A DNA stretch of 64,000 bases from Malania oleifera (Eukaryota; Streptophyta; Magnoliopsida; Santalales; Ximeniaceae): contig NC_080419.1 in assembly GCF_029873635.1 (NCBI RefSeq), positions 70,041,823 to 70,105,822 of the forward strand. The letters are read 5' to 3'. The notes below the pieces were generated by a model. That model was not told the DNA's origin, searched no databases, and saw nothing but the letters and a program-made list of their open reading frames with translations. Positions 10,500-23,900 of this stretch are shown here, in pieces (positions within the stretch are counted from its first letter, which is position 1; the number at the start of each line of letters is the position of its first letter). The position numbers and the translations under genes were made by a program.

Positions 10500-12616
10500 C
10501 TATCAAGTGCAGGTTTTATGAGAAAACGTCCAATTTACAGATGACATGCTGCCGAAATTGCATTAAAATTTGACCAAACAAAAAGAAAAGATAGGCTTAC
10601 TCGTTTAATGTTAAAATATTTTTGAAAGGATGAGTGAATCTTAGGAATCATAATAAATAAGGCAATGTAGACTTAGTTAATTTAGAATAGACATTCATTA
10701 GAGATTCCAATCCATATTGGTGGTTAACAAAAGCATTAGATAAACAACCCCCTGTCCAATTCCTCCACGTAACACCTGACCCCTTCCTCAAAGGCACTCT
10801 ATCCAAGAACTCACAACTAGCTCAATCACACGCCTTCTCAAAATTAGAAAATCTAATTTGAACACAATACCCTTTTTCTTTGTACGACAAACATCCTACC
10901 ACTTAAATGTCTACTAAAAATAACATACACAATCTGTCTCTCTCCCACAAAAAACACTTTGTGCAAAAGAAATAGTATTACTAAGGAGGAGGTTAGACTT
11001 CACGTTTAGAGTCCAATACTCCAAACTTCAAGGTAATATGAACAATATAGGAATAATTGGGATTTGGATGAGATTTGGAAACAATATAGGAATAATTGAG
11101 AGTTGTATCATAAAACTTGAAAGTAATATGAACTTTGCAATTTTATAAAGAATATTTATTTTTTACATTGGATTTATAATTATGTAGGTTTTTCCTTAGA
11201 TTTTGCCGTCATTGAGAAGTGTTTGTTAATTAACTTTTAGGTCTACTTTTGATAATTTCTATTTTTGATAGTGGGCATATCATTTGCAGTGTGTATACAA
11301 TGAATGGAGGGGCTTTATTTAGTTTACCCAGAATTTCTTTTCACAATTGATTTGAAATGCGATAAGCCTACCCATGTAGACAAAATGAATTTTAACCTTT
11401 CTTTTGATAGGTTGTCGCTTATAGTTAAGGTATGATTTAAATATTAATTTTATTTCGCTTGAATCTTGATGCCCTTCTTGGAGTCATTGCATCCACAAGG
11501 CAAGATTCAAGAGAAATAACTGGTGGTGCTGAAAATTTGTTGAAAATTTTAGGGAAAGGAAAGAAAAATTCATGAGACCAATTTTGGACTATATGATATA
11601 ATTTTTCGTTGATTTCTTGCTTGCTTGGTGGTTATGCCAATTTTGGTTGGAGTCTGTTATTTATGTTTCAAGGTTTAAGTTTAATTTATGTACAACCAAA
11701 AATTAATTGTTAATTTCCAAAAAAAGAGATTAAAAGTAATATAGGGTCCATCAAAATGGATGGAACACTAGAGGAAGTGGCATTGTTTCTCATGCAAGTC
11801 TGTAGAAATTTGTTTCCCATTTTTCTTGTTGATTCCTTCCTCCCACTCATTTTAGTGTAGCTAATGGCAATAGGGTTTGATTTTGGGAGGATGCTTGGCC
11901 TAGTTACAGTCGTTCGAGTAGATGATACTTCATCTTCTTAAGATTTCCACTCTTCACAATGCACGTATCATCTCTTTCTTTTTTTTGGAGAGCAGCTCTC
12001 TTTCTTGTGATTTTCATTTTATAGTGAATCTCATACCAACTATGTCTACTCTCTATGAAATATTGTTTATGGGGATAATCCACTATATTCTGATATATGT
12101 GTTTTATAGAATGCATGAACACGTTACATTATTTAATGCTTATTATATGAAACTCCTGTGCACTCGCAAAATTAATTACTAGTTGGATTATTGTGAATTG
12201 TTTAACGTAAACACCTAGGTTTGGAGTATCTCTATGGAAAATGTCATATTTACAGGAGAAATGCTACCAAAATTTTTCAAAAAGCGTATACTAATTTTTT
12301 AAATTTTCTTAATTAATTTGTAGGGTTTGCGGTTGTGACAACATCAGGATGATGTCATGCACTCTAGATGCAGCTGAAAACTTTCTTTGTTATCTGAACA
12401 GATTAAATGTATTTGAATTTGAATTTATATAATGTATTTGTATTTAAATTTGAATTTGTATAACATATTTGTAATTTAATTTGAATTAGAATTTTTAATA
12501 ATTTATGAATTTTATTACAATTATGAATGTATAAGAAAATGTAATTTAATTACATATTTTTACAGAAATTAATAATTGGAAAAAAATTAATTTCACTAAT
12601 AATTATCTAATTTAAG
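10500..12616. other. Non-coding interior of the CACTA element
   Basis: The sequence is AT-rich with no coding frame that resembles a known family. The first 140 bp continue the homology to 50175-50345. The rest shows no repeat or RNA gene that I can support. Confidence 0.5.
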
Positions 12617-13170
12617 TATCAGTAACGGTTTCAAAATAGTCACTAATACCCCTTTTAAAAAGTTTTAGTGAAGGAATTCAAACCGTCACTAATAATAGCA
12701 ATGCAGAGCAATAGTGACGATTCTAAAACCGTCACTAATACTAGAGCATTACTGACGGCTTAACAATTGTCACTGATAGAGTAATAGTGACGGTTTTAAA
12801 ACCTTCACTAATAATAGAGCAATAGTGACAGTTCGATAACCGTCACTAATAATGCAGCAATAGTAACGGTTTCATGACTGTCACTAATAATGCAGTAATA
12901 GTGACGATTTTTGGTCGATTTGGTGTAGAAACTATAGTGACGGGCTTAGGTTTTTAGTGACGGTTTTAATCCATCACTAATACTTTACTATTAGTGACGG
13001 TTTGGAATATTCGTCACTAATAATTATTAATAATGGCTGGTATAGCGACTACTATAAATTTGTCACTAATAATCGTAAAACCGTCACTAATACTATTAGT
13101 GACGATTTTGTGGGTATTAGTGATAGTTTAAATCCGTCACTAATAATTTTTTATTTTTTTTTTTGTAGTG
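12617..13170 (+). repeat. CACTA subterminal repeat array and 3' terminus
   Basis: About twenty copies of AGTGACGGTTT and its complement AAACCGTCACTAAT alternate over 550 bp and end at TTTTGTAGTG (13170). Dense direct and inverted subterminal units next to a GTAGTG end are typical of CACTA elements, where they bind the element's own protein. Several CG dinucleotides inside the units have become TG or CA. Confidence 0.85.
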
Positions 13171-13454
13171 ATTGGATTAACAAGAAGAGGAGTAAGGCCT
13201 AGGGAATTAGTAAACGGTGGAAGCAAACAAACATTGAACCCATAACCTGAGTGTTTGGTAAAATTGTTTCAGTTAATCTGTTTAGTTTTGGTTACGTTAT
13301 TAGATTTACATTTTTGAAAAATTGAAGAAATTTCAGTCTCATTTTGATAGCTTACTCAAGCTCCTCCCATTTTTTTTACTGTTTTCAAAATCATAAAAGA
13401 CCAAAAAGACTCTCAACCCACATTTTGCAGCAACATGATTTCACTAACCTTTCA
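13171..13454. other. Unassigned sequence between CACTA end and copia fragment
   Basis: It begins with the likely CACTA target duplication ATT. The rest is AT-rich with no recognisable gene, repeat or terminus. The left breakpoint of the following copia fragment was not located. Confidence 0.35.
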
Positions 13455-14518
13455 TAAATACTTTGATACTCAGTGGTCCCTATGGAATACGATCTTGAAC
13501 TCATACTTGATACAACTTGACACTTCTACACTTGAAAGCACAACTCAGAATGAGTTAGCATATCACCCCGGGTGAATTTGAATGTCCAGCCTTGCTCAAA
13601 CTTGGATTCTAGAGCAGGGCTTCACACCCGAAGAATTTTTGCCTCTGATTATGGTAAATGAACCCGTTCCTTTTGGCCATTCACATATGTATAAACAACT
13701 GAATCTTCATACCCAAATACTTCATAAAATTATCTCCAACAACATCCTACCTAAGGCTGGCTCATATGATCATCTTTTTTATGTTGATTGTTTTGTGTTA
13801 TGGTGTTTACTAAAGGGAAAGAAACTTGATCTCTCTAACCTAATCTTGAAATGGATTGTCGGCCAAATTGGAAGCTACTAGAGTAACTCTTCCATATGGT
13901 GGTGTCTTAAACCTTATCTTTGTTCAACTTAATATTACCACACCTATTAAATTGTTCATAAAATGTACAAAATATAACCCTTTCACCTTCACAACGCTCA
14001 AACAAATGGGCTATGAAAAACATGATCATGGTTGGTTTTTGAAAGAGGGGCGACCTTAAAGGCCAGAAGTTTTACCTCCTCCTCCTCCAGCACAAGACCA
14101 AGGACCACCAGCTGACACTCCCTCTTGGTTTATTCCTTTCCATCATGAATTCTTTACATTCAGCAGAGATATGCAATCAGGTCTTCAATCCCTTCAAGAA
14201 AATGTATCCTCTTTTCATACTACTTGCTCTTCACTTGATCAACGCCTCACTCATATCGAGAAGTATTAGGCCAGATGATCTCGTGGTGTTGATCCTATGG
14301 ATACTAGTTCTGCTCCTCGGAGTGATGCTTCACTTGATGAAGAAACTGAGGAAGGAAGTGTGGAAGGTGATGAAGAGGAAGCTGAAGAGGCTGATGGTAA
14401 TCTGATGATAACTGATTTATTTGTCATTTTTTGTTGTATTAAGAACTCTCTATGTATTGGATTTGTCTTATGTTGTTTTGTTTGTTTTTGTTTAGCTTGT
14501 AAACTCTATCGTTTATGA
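13455..14518 (+). pseudogene. Copia extra ORF (putative plant transposon protein domain type), frameshifted
   Basis: Three frames join into one protein-like text. WSLWNTILNSYL and FECP are followed by a slip near 13580; then LAQTWILEQGFTPEEFLPL, NNILPKAGSYDHLFYVDCF and KKLDLSNLILKWI; after a slip near 13858, LPYGGVLNLIFVQLNI; then a stop at 14057, a proline-rich PEVLPPPPPAQ and an acidic end (DEETEEGSVEGDEEEAEEAD). The middle matches the family annotated as putative plant transposon protein, and is clearly homologous to the minus-strand gene split between 57219-57965 and 60135-60652. Its function is unknown. It sits where SIRE elements carry a third ORF. Confidence 0.65.
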
Positions 14519-14903
14519 ATTTGTGTAATATGACTTTGCTCTTTATGTGCTAAGTCCCTTTGTGCTTATGCCCCTCATTTCTTTTTGACTGATGTCAAAG
14601 GGGGAGAGATATTGAGCAAACATGAGACCACAACAAATATGTAAAACATACTCTTGACATAAGATATAGCACGGGGGAGTAAATGCAACATTAAGAACAT
14701 AAGAAGAATACTACTATAAGCATATATAAGTTGACATGAGCTATAATGCAATTTACTTGATTGTGATTTTTTTTTTGGACTTACTTATATTTGAAATCAT
14801 CATTTTTCATATATGTTAAAAGACATGCTTATTGTAAGGGGGAACCTTATCGAAGGTTCTCTCATCTTTGCTCATTATTTGTCATCATAAAAAATGGGGA
14901 GAT

Positions 14904-16694
14904 TGTTGGCCTAAACGTAGCTTTCGAATTTCGTTTTGATGATAACAAATAATGGTTGATTTAACATGTTGTATTTAAATGATGATATTTCAGGAAAGCT
15001 CAAATGACAAAATTCAAAAGATAAAAAGAAATGCAAGTTCAAGCTCACTAAGCACTATAAAGCCACACTCATCTTCAAAGTGATCCAAAAAAAAACTCAA
15101 ATGAACCAAAATGTTCAAAGCATGTGGAAGCCTAAAGATGACTCAAGCTCAAGTCTACGAGGATTCAAGGCAAAGACTTATATGAAGACTTCAAGCTTAG
15201 AGTGTTTAAGTCTCTAGGATGAACAATGTAAGTACTTCATACTAAATTTCATTTTGAAATGATTTGAAGCTCATTAGGGGTTGTTATGGACTTAAAGACC
15301 TTATTTTAAAACCTTGAAAAATGTTCTTTTAAACTAATAAAGCAAGGTGGCTAAGTGATTGTGAAAACAAAATTGAAAAACAAAATTTAGATCTGTTCAA
15401 GCGATTGAAGATTTAACCCAGGCGCCTGAAGAATTTTCTGAGCAATTTCTAAAGAGGTAGTGTAGGCTCAAGCGACTGACCCTGGTAACCTCAGGTGTCT
15501 GACCCTGTTTCAGTGCAAAAATACACAGTTTTCTGAAACCTCAAGCGACTGACCCTGAGACCTCAAGCGCCTGAACATTGTTAACGACTATATTTTTAAA
15601 AAAAGTTTTAAAATTCAAATTTATGTTTCTTGTGCCTCAAATTTCGTATAAACTTGGGAAACACTCCAAGTAACTTGGGCTACACGAATTAAATCCTTTT
15701 GAGCCTATAAATACATGATTTCTCTAATCAAATTCACACCAAGCATTGAAAATCTGCTCTCAAGTTAAAATTGCTCTTGCTCTCTCAAAGCTCTCTTGCT
15801 CACTCTTTCATATTTAGAATTGCTGAGATATTCTGAGTTGTTGATCAATCTTCTCTGAGTTCTAACATCTTATTTACTGATTCCCATTAAAAGAAGTATC
15901 CCGGTGAATTAATTATTGAGCTTCAATTCATTCATTTTGATATTTGTTTTGAAGTATACTAGTACTTTCAAGTGTACTAACCAGCTCTATCTAAGAGCAT
16001 CTATTGTGCAAAAGAAATTGTTTCTTGTTTCTTATTTCTTTGACGGTTCAGGTCAATAGATCATTGTACCAAGCGTGAGGTATTGCTTGGAGAGACGGCT
16101 CCACCCTAAAGGAGGGATTGTAAATAGTTTGTTTCGCCTGCAAAGAAACATGTTAGTAGAATCCTTAGGTGGTCTTGCTTAAAGCAATGACGTAGGCTGA
16201 GAATAACCCGAATCTCATAAAAAGTCTCGATCTCACTCTTATCCTTTACTCTTTAAATTTTAGTATATATAAATTGTATTTCTAAGTGTAAGTTGCTAAA
16301 AACTGAGATTAAGACCTTTTAATTTAAGAAAGTACGTTGGTTAATCTTTTACAGAAACCTTAAAGGAAGTACATTGATTAATCGCTTGTGGAAATCTTGA
16401 TTAAAAGAAGCGCACAAATTTTCATTCATACAGGGATATAAACTAAAATTTTGCAAACGCTAAAATAAGGAAATGTTGCAGCTCTCACAAATTGGTTAAG
16501 TATTGTGTGGTTGGTTGATTGATTATTATTTGATTTGTGATTGATATTGAATTGATTGATTGTGATTGGTTTAATTAAGTATTTAAAATCATAACATTCT
16601 TGTGTGTTTGTTTAAGTATACAAAAAGCTGTAAAATTATAAAAACACTTAAAAAAAATTTATAAACCTAATTCACCCCCTCTTGAGACTTCACA
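14904..16694 (+). repeat. 3' LTR of the SIRE-like copia fragment
   Basis: It starts TGTTGGCCTAAACG directly after a purine-rich tract and ends with AATTCACCCCCTCTTGAGAC and TTCACA, the common end of this LTR class. The exact last base is 16692 or 16694. A GCCTATAAATACA TATA-like box lies near 15700. A short motif rich in CAAGCGACTGACCCTG and GCGCCTGAA lies at 15390-15570 and has counterparts in the other copia LTRs of the window. Confidence 0.75.
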
Positions 16695-16923
16695 CTTAAC
16701 TTTGAGAGAGTTCGTTATGGGAAGAGAGCAGGTCCTCTACCCCCAAATTATTTAATTCGTCCATTGCGCCAATCCAATTACCTGTGCTTTGCCATGACAT
16801 GAATAAATCAACGTTGGAAACCTCTTTCTCACTCTTGCATGTCAAGTAGCATTGCTCCAGCCTCTAATATATTTTGCATGCACTTTCAAAAGATCAGCAG
16901 CATTGAAAAAACCAAAAAAATAA

Positions 16924-16983
<60 letters not shown>

Positions 16984-17989
16984 TTAAAATCAAAGCAAAA
17001 AAAAAATATACAAAAATATAAAAAATAACATGAAAGCTCCCCTTCAAAACTTGAAAAATAATAAGGAAAAAACTGAATGAATTTATCCTTTCATATTTGG
17101 TCATTAAGAAAGTAAAAAAGAAAATAAAAAATATAGAAAATTAATATAAAAAAATTCTAATTTTGCATACCAATAGCATTTGATTTTTTCTTAATTTTTA
17201 ATCATATTAGAATTTTTTTATTTTATTTTCAACAGTATTGAACATCAAGAAAAAATATAATGAAAAATAATTTTTTTTTCTTATTATTTCCCTTTCCTTT
17301 TGTGGATAAAATCCTTATCCAAAGGAAACCTGAAAATTTGCCTCACAAAAAAACAATGCAATTCCAAATCTGCCTAACCATAGAAAATGCACCAAGCATT
17401 TGCTTTACTTTGCCTCTGCCCTCCCTCTAGTTCAACACAATTTTACTATTATCCAGTGTAAGCGCCAGTGACATCATCTGCATTCTGGGCTCCTAACCTA
17501 AACAACCACTTGTAAAGGTCCCACATTTTTTATACCGAAACAAGGAAACCAATCTTTGCTCTAGAAGACTTAATAATTTCCATCAGCAATAAGTCAGTCT
17601 GGAAAGGCACCATTGTGTAGCACAGGAACAACAAAAGTTTACAACCTACCAAACAATTCAGACAATCGAAGGGAGAAAAGAAACAGTATGGCAATAAAAA
17701 AGACAGGAAGCAAGAAGACTGCAATAATATAACACTATATTGACCACAAACCCCGTTCAACTAACCAAAATTTGGGTAAAAAATCAAGAAATTATAAACT
17801 CAAACATGTGAACAAGACTCTGATGCTAAAATTGGGTGTAAACTTTTCTATACATCTAAAAATCCCTGGAAATTGTAATATCAAGTGTACAAGAAGGAGA
17901 CTGCATACCATAAATGGGCATAGGCTTATCAGATGCCTAAATTGAATGTGTCCCCCCATTGACTCCTCCCACTGCTTTTCTCTTTCCCT
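16695..17989. other. Region downstream of the host gene, with (ATA)n microsatellite
   Basis: Nothing coding is seen; an open frame at 16886-17104 is only the microsatellite read as poly-tyrosine. The microsatellite (ATA)n runs from about 16924 to 16982. The right part should contain the 3' UTR of the minus-strand gene ending at 17990. Confidence 0.5.
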
Positions 17990-20900
17990 TCAAAAGCCAA
18001 AAATCTTCGGTGCCAGCCGTAATAGAGGATCCAAGGCACTTGGAGCAAATTTTCTCGCAAAAAGATAACAAACCGAAGAGGAGTGATTATTGTAGAGGCA
18101 GTGGCGACCTTGAAGAAGTCTCTTTAGAAACTCCTCTGTGATATCCGCTTTTCCAAATGTGGCTGGGTGAGCCCCGCCCCTAGACCAGTCAACCCAAGTG
18201 ATGCTTCTATTTGCTAAAGTACTTGCAGCTTGAATGGTTAACATTGTTGGAAAGTAGTGCTCATCCACGTAACATGCTGGTCTGCAGAAGTATTTAAACT
18301 TTGGGTAGAATGTGGTGTCTTCCACTATGTTGATTGCAAGCCTACGATTGATTTCAAACCACTGTGAACCTTTTCGCCACTGGGTAATGTTCACCTCAGG
18401 TGCCATATTCTCATCATAGCGCCCTCTCCCATATGGCCCAGGGTCATCAAATGCTCCAATGAAGCTATACTTGGATCTATTAATGTAGTGGTAGATGAAG
18501 CTGAAATTGTAGATTGGAATGCATGATTCGGAGAGAAGTACAAACCATTCATTGGAAATATCAAGCAATGCATTAGCAAGGAGTCTCCTCTCAGCGTCAC
18601 AAATACTCATCCTCCCCCACTCTGCCACCTGCATAAAAGAACCAAGTAAATAATCAACCACTCGTAAAAACAGTAAATTTACAATTTTTGGACTTTTAAA
18701 ACTTCCAAAATTAGCGTAATAAAAAATCAAAATGTTGCTGAATTTCAAAACTTTAGAAAGAACAACTAATATATAGCTGTGACAGTAGGCCCAGGTGGAT
18801 ATGCATGGACACTGTTGTGCAGAATCATACCATTTCCCTATGCTATGTTTATTTAAATTTTTATTTAGTCTCCATTGTTCATTTGAGAAGGGCAAAAGAG
18901 AAAATCTAAGTAGGAAAATAATCAAAAATGAGAAAGCAACATTTTTAGCACATACATGAGTATTTTACATGGCATGATTTACAATTTTCCCTTCAAGCCA
19001 CTCCACTATTCAGTCTATTCATAGCAGAATTTTGCAGGCATGGAAGACAAAATTCATACAATGAAGATTTCCTCTCCCTCTCTCCCCTTCCCTTGTCATT
19101 TACAACAATGGTGAGGGCAACTTTTAAAAATTGCAACAGTGTTCTGCCTGCTTGACAATTATCTGGCTGCCTGGAAATTTAACTGGAATATACATTCTGA
19201 AAGACCCTTTCAACTGACTATTCTTTGAATGTCGCCAAATAAATAAATAAATAAGAAAGCAGTACACTTGATGAATCTGCGCAATTCCAGAGAATCAGGG
19301 GACTCATAATGAGGAAAGAAGATATGCATACAGAATGAGGACAGCAATTGAAGACAAGGAGGACATGCAGGCTTGAAAATAAAGATGCAATTGAGTAAAG
19401 GTAACAGATTAACTGTGCCAGTTTCATCTTTCTTGACACTGGGGGAAAATTTGTTACCAGAATTTTCAAGAAATGAACCAATTCCTCATTATCCTAGTAA
19501 GGATATGTTTGGGGGAACCCCTTAACAAAGGTTTAAATGCCATAGAACTTGCAATTCTTTTACTCACTGACTAATTCATTCATGAAACATCAGAAAAACA
19601 AACAAAATGATCATATCGTCTGGCAGTGACCAAAAGACCCATAGCAGTTAAATTATAGAATTACTTCTTCAATTCAAGTGCATATACGCATCCTCTCACC
19701 ATCATGGGCGGAGCTATGTTCATCCTAGTGTGGGCAACTGGCCCCACTGGGATGAGAATTTGCTCAAATATACGTATCGTATGCACAAATATTTTTTAAA
19801 TTTTCAAATTTGCCCCCACTACAATTGATATTGTGGAGGTCAACAAACCTAGGTGAGGTCAGCTACATGAATCCTTTTCCGCAAATTTACGGGATCATGG
19901 GCAATTAACTTCTACAATTCAGCGCTATTAAATCTTCATTATCTCATTCCAAGTTATTTTAGGTCAAATTCAGGGCTATTGTGGAGGTCACATTCAAATT
20001 TTTTAAAAGTTTCACGCTTTTTAGATATTTTAAGAAGATTACAGATTCAGTTCAGATTTTTGGATAACATTGGGATAATCCTATGCAAAGATGCAAAGAG
20101 ACAACTATAAAAAATCATTTTCAAAGTTGAAATTTGTAAAAAAAATCAATTGCATAATTGAATGTGATATGATGATGATTTCTTGACTATATACAATGAG
20201 AGATACATATATATTCAAAGATGCTGAAGTGGAGCTACTTTGGGAATAATTTCAAGAAAAATATTCATCAAGGACAATTTTGAGTGATACTTAATTGCTA
20301 TGAAATTTCTATTTAAGTTGTATGTATTTTATTTGAATTTTTGAAGTGAAAATAACTAATATTTATACCTATTTTGAAAAAAAAAATTATCTCAATATTA
20401 ATTTTTTATTTTTTTTACTACTTAAGCATTATGGCTAAATTGATTCCATGATAACATCCAAAAATAGGAAATATTCTCAAACATTTACTATTAAATAAAA
20501 AATATTTAAGATATTGAGTAACTGCCCCCACTCGCCAAAGGTCTTGACTCTGCCAATGCTCACCATGCATGAGCATGTCAAGGGAACTAGAAACTATAAA
20601 GGTTCTGCTTGCTTGTAATATAGAATTGAATGCAGTAGACGTTTCAACTAGTTTCTAGCCAGAAAATTATGATTATTACATTTGATACAGGATATATATA
20701 TATATAAGGCTTAAAAAGAAGATGACAACAGAGTAAAATAATTAAGTAGTTTCTTTTACAAAACTATGAGGATTAAGAGAATGTTGGATGAACGGAGGAA
20801 ACACACTTCAATACCTATATATGAAAGTAGTGGTGATATTCAAAATTGTAATAACTACAATGCTATTAAACTTATGAACCGTATAATGAAATATGAGTTT

Positions 20901-23900
20901 GGAGAAGGGTAATTGAAGAAAAATTAAGGTTAGAAACGAAGGTTTCAATTAAATGAGTTCGTTTTATGCAATTACAAAGGGAAACTTGCATATGTTTTAT
21001 TAACCTAGAAAAAGCCTATGTGGAAGTCCTATGATAAAGTCTACAAACAAATGGAGTAGGTAACCAGAATGTAAACATTATGAAGGATGTAAACAATACG
21101 GTAATGATTAGTGTAGAACTACAAGAGAAGAACCTGAGGAATTTTCGATCACATCTGCTTTGAGTCCTTATTTCTTTTTCTTTAGTTATGCATGAATTTA
21201 CTAGACATCCAAAATAAGGTTCCATGGTGTATGTGGCTTACAAATGAATTGTATTGATTGCCGAAACTAGCGTAGAGTGTAATCTATGTTAGAATTATGG
21301 TAAGAAGCTTTAGAATCTAGAGGCTTGAAGAAATATAAGACGCAATACTCAAAATTCAATTTTATTCGTCTAAGGAAGAATAAAAAAGAAAATATTGAAC
21401 TTACTAGCAAACAAATTCCTAGAGGAAGTAGATTTCAATATACTAGATTTATTATTATGCACGCTGAGGAAGAAATTGAAGAAGACATAATAAATAGAGC
21501 TTGAAGAAGATGTAATAGATAGAGATAAAGCAAATTGAGTGAAATGGAGAAATTCTTAGGACGTGTTATGAAACCATAAATTACTCTCTCAATTAAGCAA
21601 ATGTTTATAGAACAGCTATAACACCTCTACATGAATCATGAAGTTGGGCAACTAAGAAACAACATAACCAAAAAGTAAGGGGCAAAAATCGAAATACTAG
21701 CATGGATGAGTGGTAATGTGGTATAAACAAATATAATAAGGAAGGAAAACTTCCTCATATTCTAAGCATGACCCTCGTAGAAGATAAGAAAACTGCAGTT
21801 AAGATGGTTTGGAATCTTATAACATAGCGAGAAGGGGTAAGTCAGTTGTCATTTGTGGCACTGTGGCAGTAGGAGGGGTAGGCTTGAGATAGTAAAAAAT
21901 TGACAGGACTTTATCTTTCTAAGGATATTGCCCTAGAACACATGGAATGGCATAAAAGTTGCAGCCAGCCCACCTAACGGTACTTAAGACTGGATGGTCA
22001 TTAAAGTATGTTAGAACCACTAATGACTAAAAGGAAATTTGATCTGACATTGTTTAAAACCAAAAGGGTGAAACTAGAAATTTAAGAGTGGGTGATAAAC
22101 TTAGCATGAAATAACAAAATATTTATTAACTGGTCAACTGAGAAACCAGAGAGAGTTGGGGAGCAAACTACAAACTTGAAATATGGGCAGTTTATATTTT
22201 CACCATGCTTGGAGGAGCACCTCACTCCCAAGCAAAATATTTCCACTGCATAAGTTTGGCTTCATGTTTGGAAAAATATTGTGCCTACCCTTCAAATTCA
22301 AACAGCTGAGAAAAGCATCTCATTTTCCTATTATTTTGGGTCATAATAAAAGCATCCCTATATTTTAGCATACACAGGATTTTAATTAAAAAAAATAAAA
22401 TTATTTAGTTACATGTTGCATAGAATTGATAGAGAAAAGCAGCATTGAACAATCACTGTTCATTGTCAGCAGCAATGACATATAATGACAAGCTTCCCCA
22501 CTCCCCTCAACCTTTGAAAATTGCTTACCCAGCAGGGTACATCAATTTATTTTCAATTACAAAAATCCTAACTAAAAATTAAGAAAATAAGTCATTACCA
22601 CAAAATACACAGCAGCCTCTGAATTGTTGTTACAGCTATCACAACCTGGGGGCCATCTTCTATGATCACGGCCAAATCAAGTGTTTACCTCTTTTATACA
22701 TAATTATGTTCTCAACTTGTTCCTTGGCAATCATTTAATATATGAGCATCATAAAGGGATAAAAAGGGAGTCAGCTTGACTCAACAAAGCCTTACATGAA
22801 ATACAACTCTTTTCATAACATGTTCATCATAATTTACACCCATTGACCAGCTATAGTGACTGCACGAATGCATTTTTTCATTCTAAAGCTATATCATCAT
22901 GATATTAGAACAGTGGTATCACGCATGGTTTTAAATTTCATAGAAATTATTGATGTTTTAGATTTTAGACAGGTTGAGAAAGAGTCAAAATATAAACTAC
23001 CCTTCAATTTCTTTTTTCTTTTCTTTCAATTTTTTGCCCAAATTGCATATAATTCAGAAAATTTTGGCCAAAATTTGAAATTTTCAAAAATTTCACCAAC
23101 ATTTTGGAAATATTGATTAAAACTATAACAGAAAATTTTAGTTCGTCTTCACAAGGATCTCCTTTTCTCCTTTTTTAAATTTTTTTTTATTTCAACAAAT
23201 TGTAGGCTCACTAGTAACAGAGCAGTCAACTCAAATTTTCACCAAATTGAAGCTCATAAAGCTTTATTAGCCCTTGTATTGGGGTTTTCAGACTCAATGC
23301 TATCCATTATGCTGCACACAAAGTCATTTAAAAAATTAAAAAAAAAAAAACTTGTGTTTGAGCACATGAAACAAATTTTCAAAATGGGCTGAAGTGTTTT
23401 TTATTAATTGCGTGCCTAAGACAAAATTATAAATATTACTAGATATTAAATTTGATGATAAGTTGTTTAAATACAAATTGATTATGTTAAACAATAAACT
23501 TTCTTAAATAAATATTTGATAGGTATTATAATTATTTTAATTTTTTTTTTACTTCTTCTCATGATTTAGCGATATGCAATTTATAAACCTCATATCCTAT
23601 AAACTTATCACATGCATTTTCTTCATTTTATTTTGTTTCTAAACCATGCACAGTCATTAACATTTCCCAAAGATTCATTTACTATCTTCATAAGATACTT
23701 TATTTTGTTTCTAAACTATGCACAATCATTAACATTTCCCAAAGATTCATTCACTATTTTCATAATATACTACAAGTTTCTGCTTGTTTCTTTAGACTCT
23801 CTTTACTTTGAAATTAAAATTGCATCAAAATCAAAATTTCATTTGAGATTTCAGTGAATAAATTCCATCAAAATCAGAGTTTAATTCCTTGGGTGCCAAC

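Larger units (their letters stand above)
6692..13170 (+). mobile_element. CACTA (En/Spm-type) DNA transposon, right part
   Basis: Three things define it: the C-terminal DUF4216 domain of a TNP2-type transposase (6692-7271), a second decayed gene of the plant transposase 24 (Ptta/En/Spm) family (7463-9012), and a dense subterminal array of short inverted units ending in TTTTGTAGTG at 13170. That end is the complement of the CACTA 5' terminus CACTACAAAA. ATT (13171-13173) is the likely 3-bp target duplication. The left end and most of TNP2 are displaced by the gypsy insertion and lie outside the window. The interior 9060-12600 is non-coding and contains a large palindrome. Confidence 0.85.
13455..16694 (+). 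mobile_element. 3' end of a SIRE-like Ty1/copia retrotransposon
   Basis: It comprises an extra gene (13455-14518), a non-coding stretch, a purine-rich tract AAAAAATGGGGAGA (14890-14903) and a 3' LTR (14904-16694). The pol genes and 5' LTR are absent. The same order, extra gene then purine tract then LTR starting TGTTGGCCT, occurs on the minus strand at 60.6-54.7 kb, where it follows copia RT and RNase H. That supports a copia origin here. Confidence 0.75.

Noticed and set aside
16886-17104. Open frame with a run of tyrosines
   Set aside because: It is the (ATA)n microsatellite read on the minus strand; the same holds for 30439-30693 and 25606-25815.
18391-18600. Second frame within exon 2 of the host gene
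   Set aside because: Shadow of the glycosyltransferase frame in another phase.
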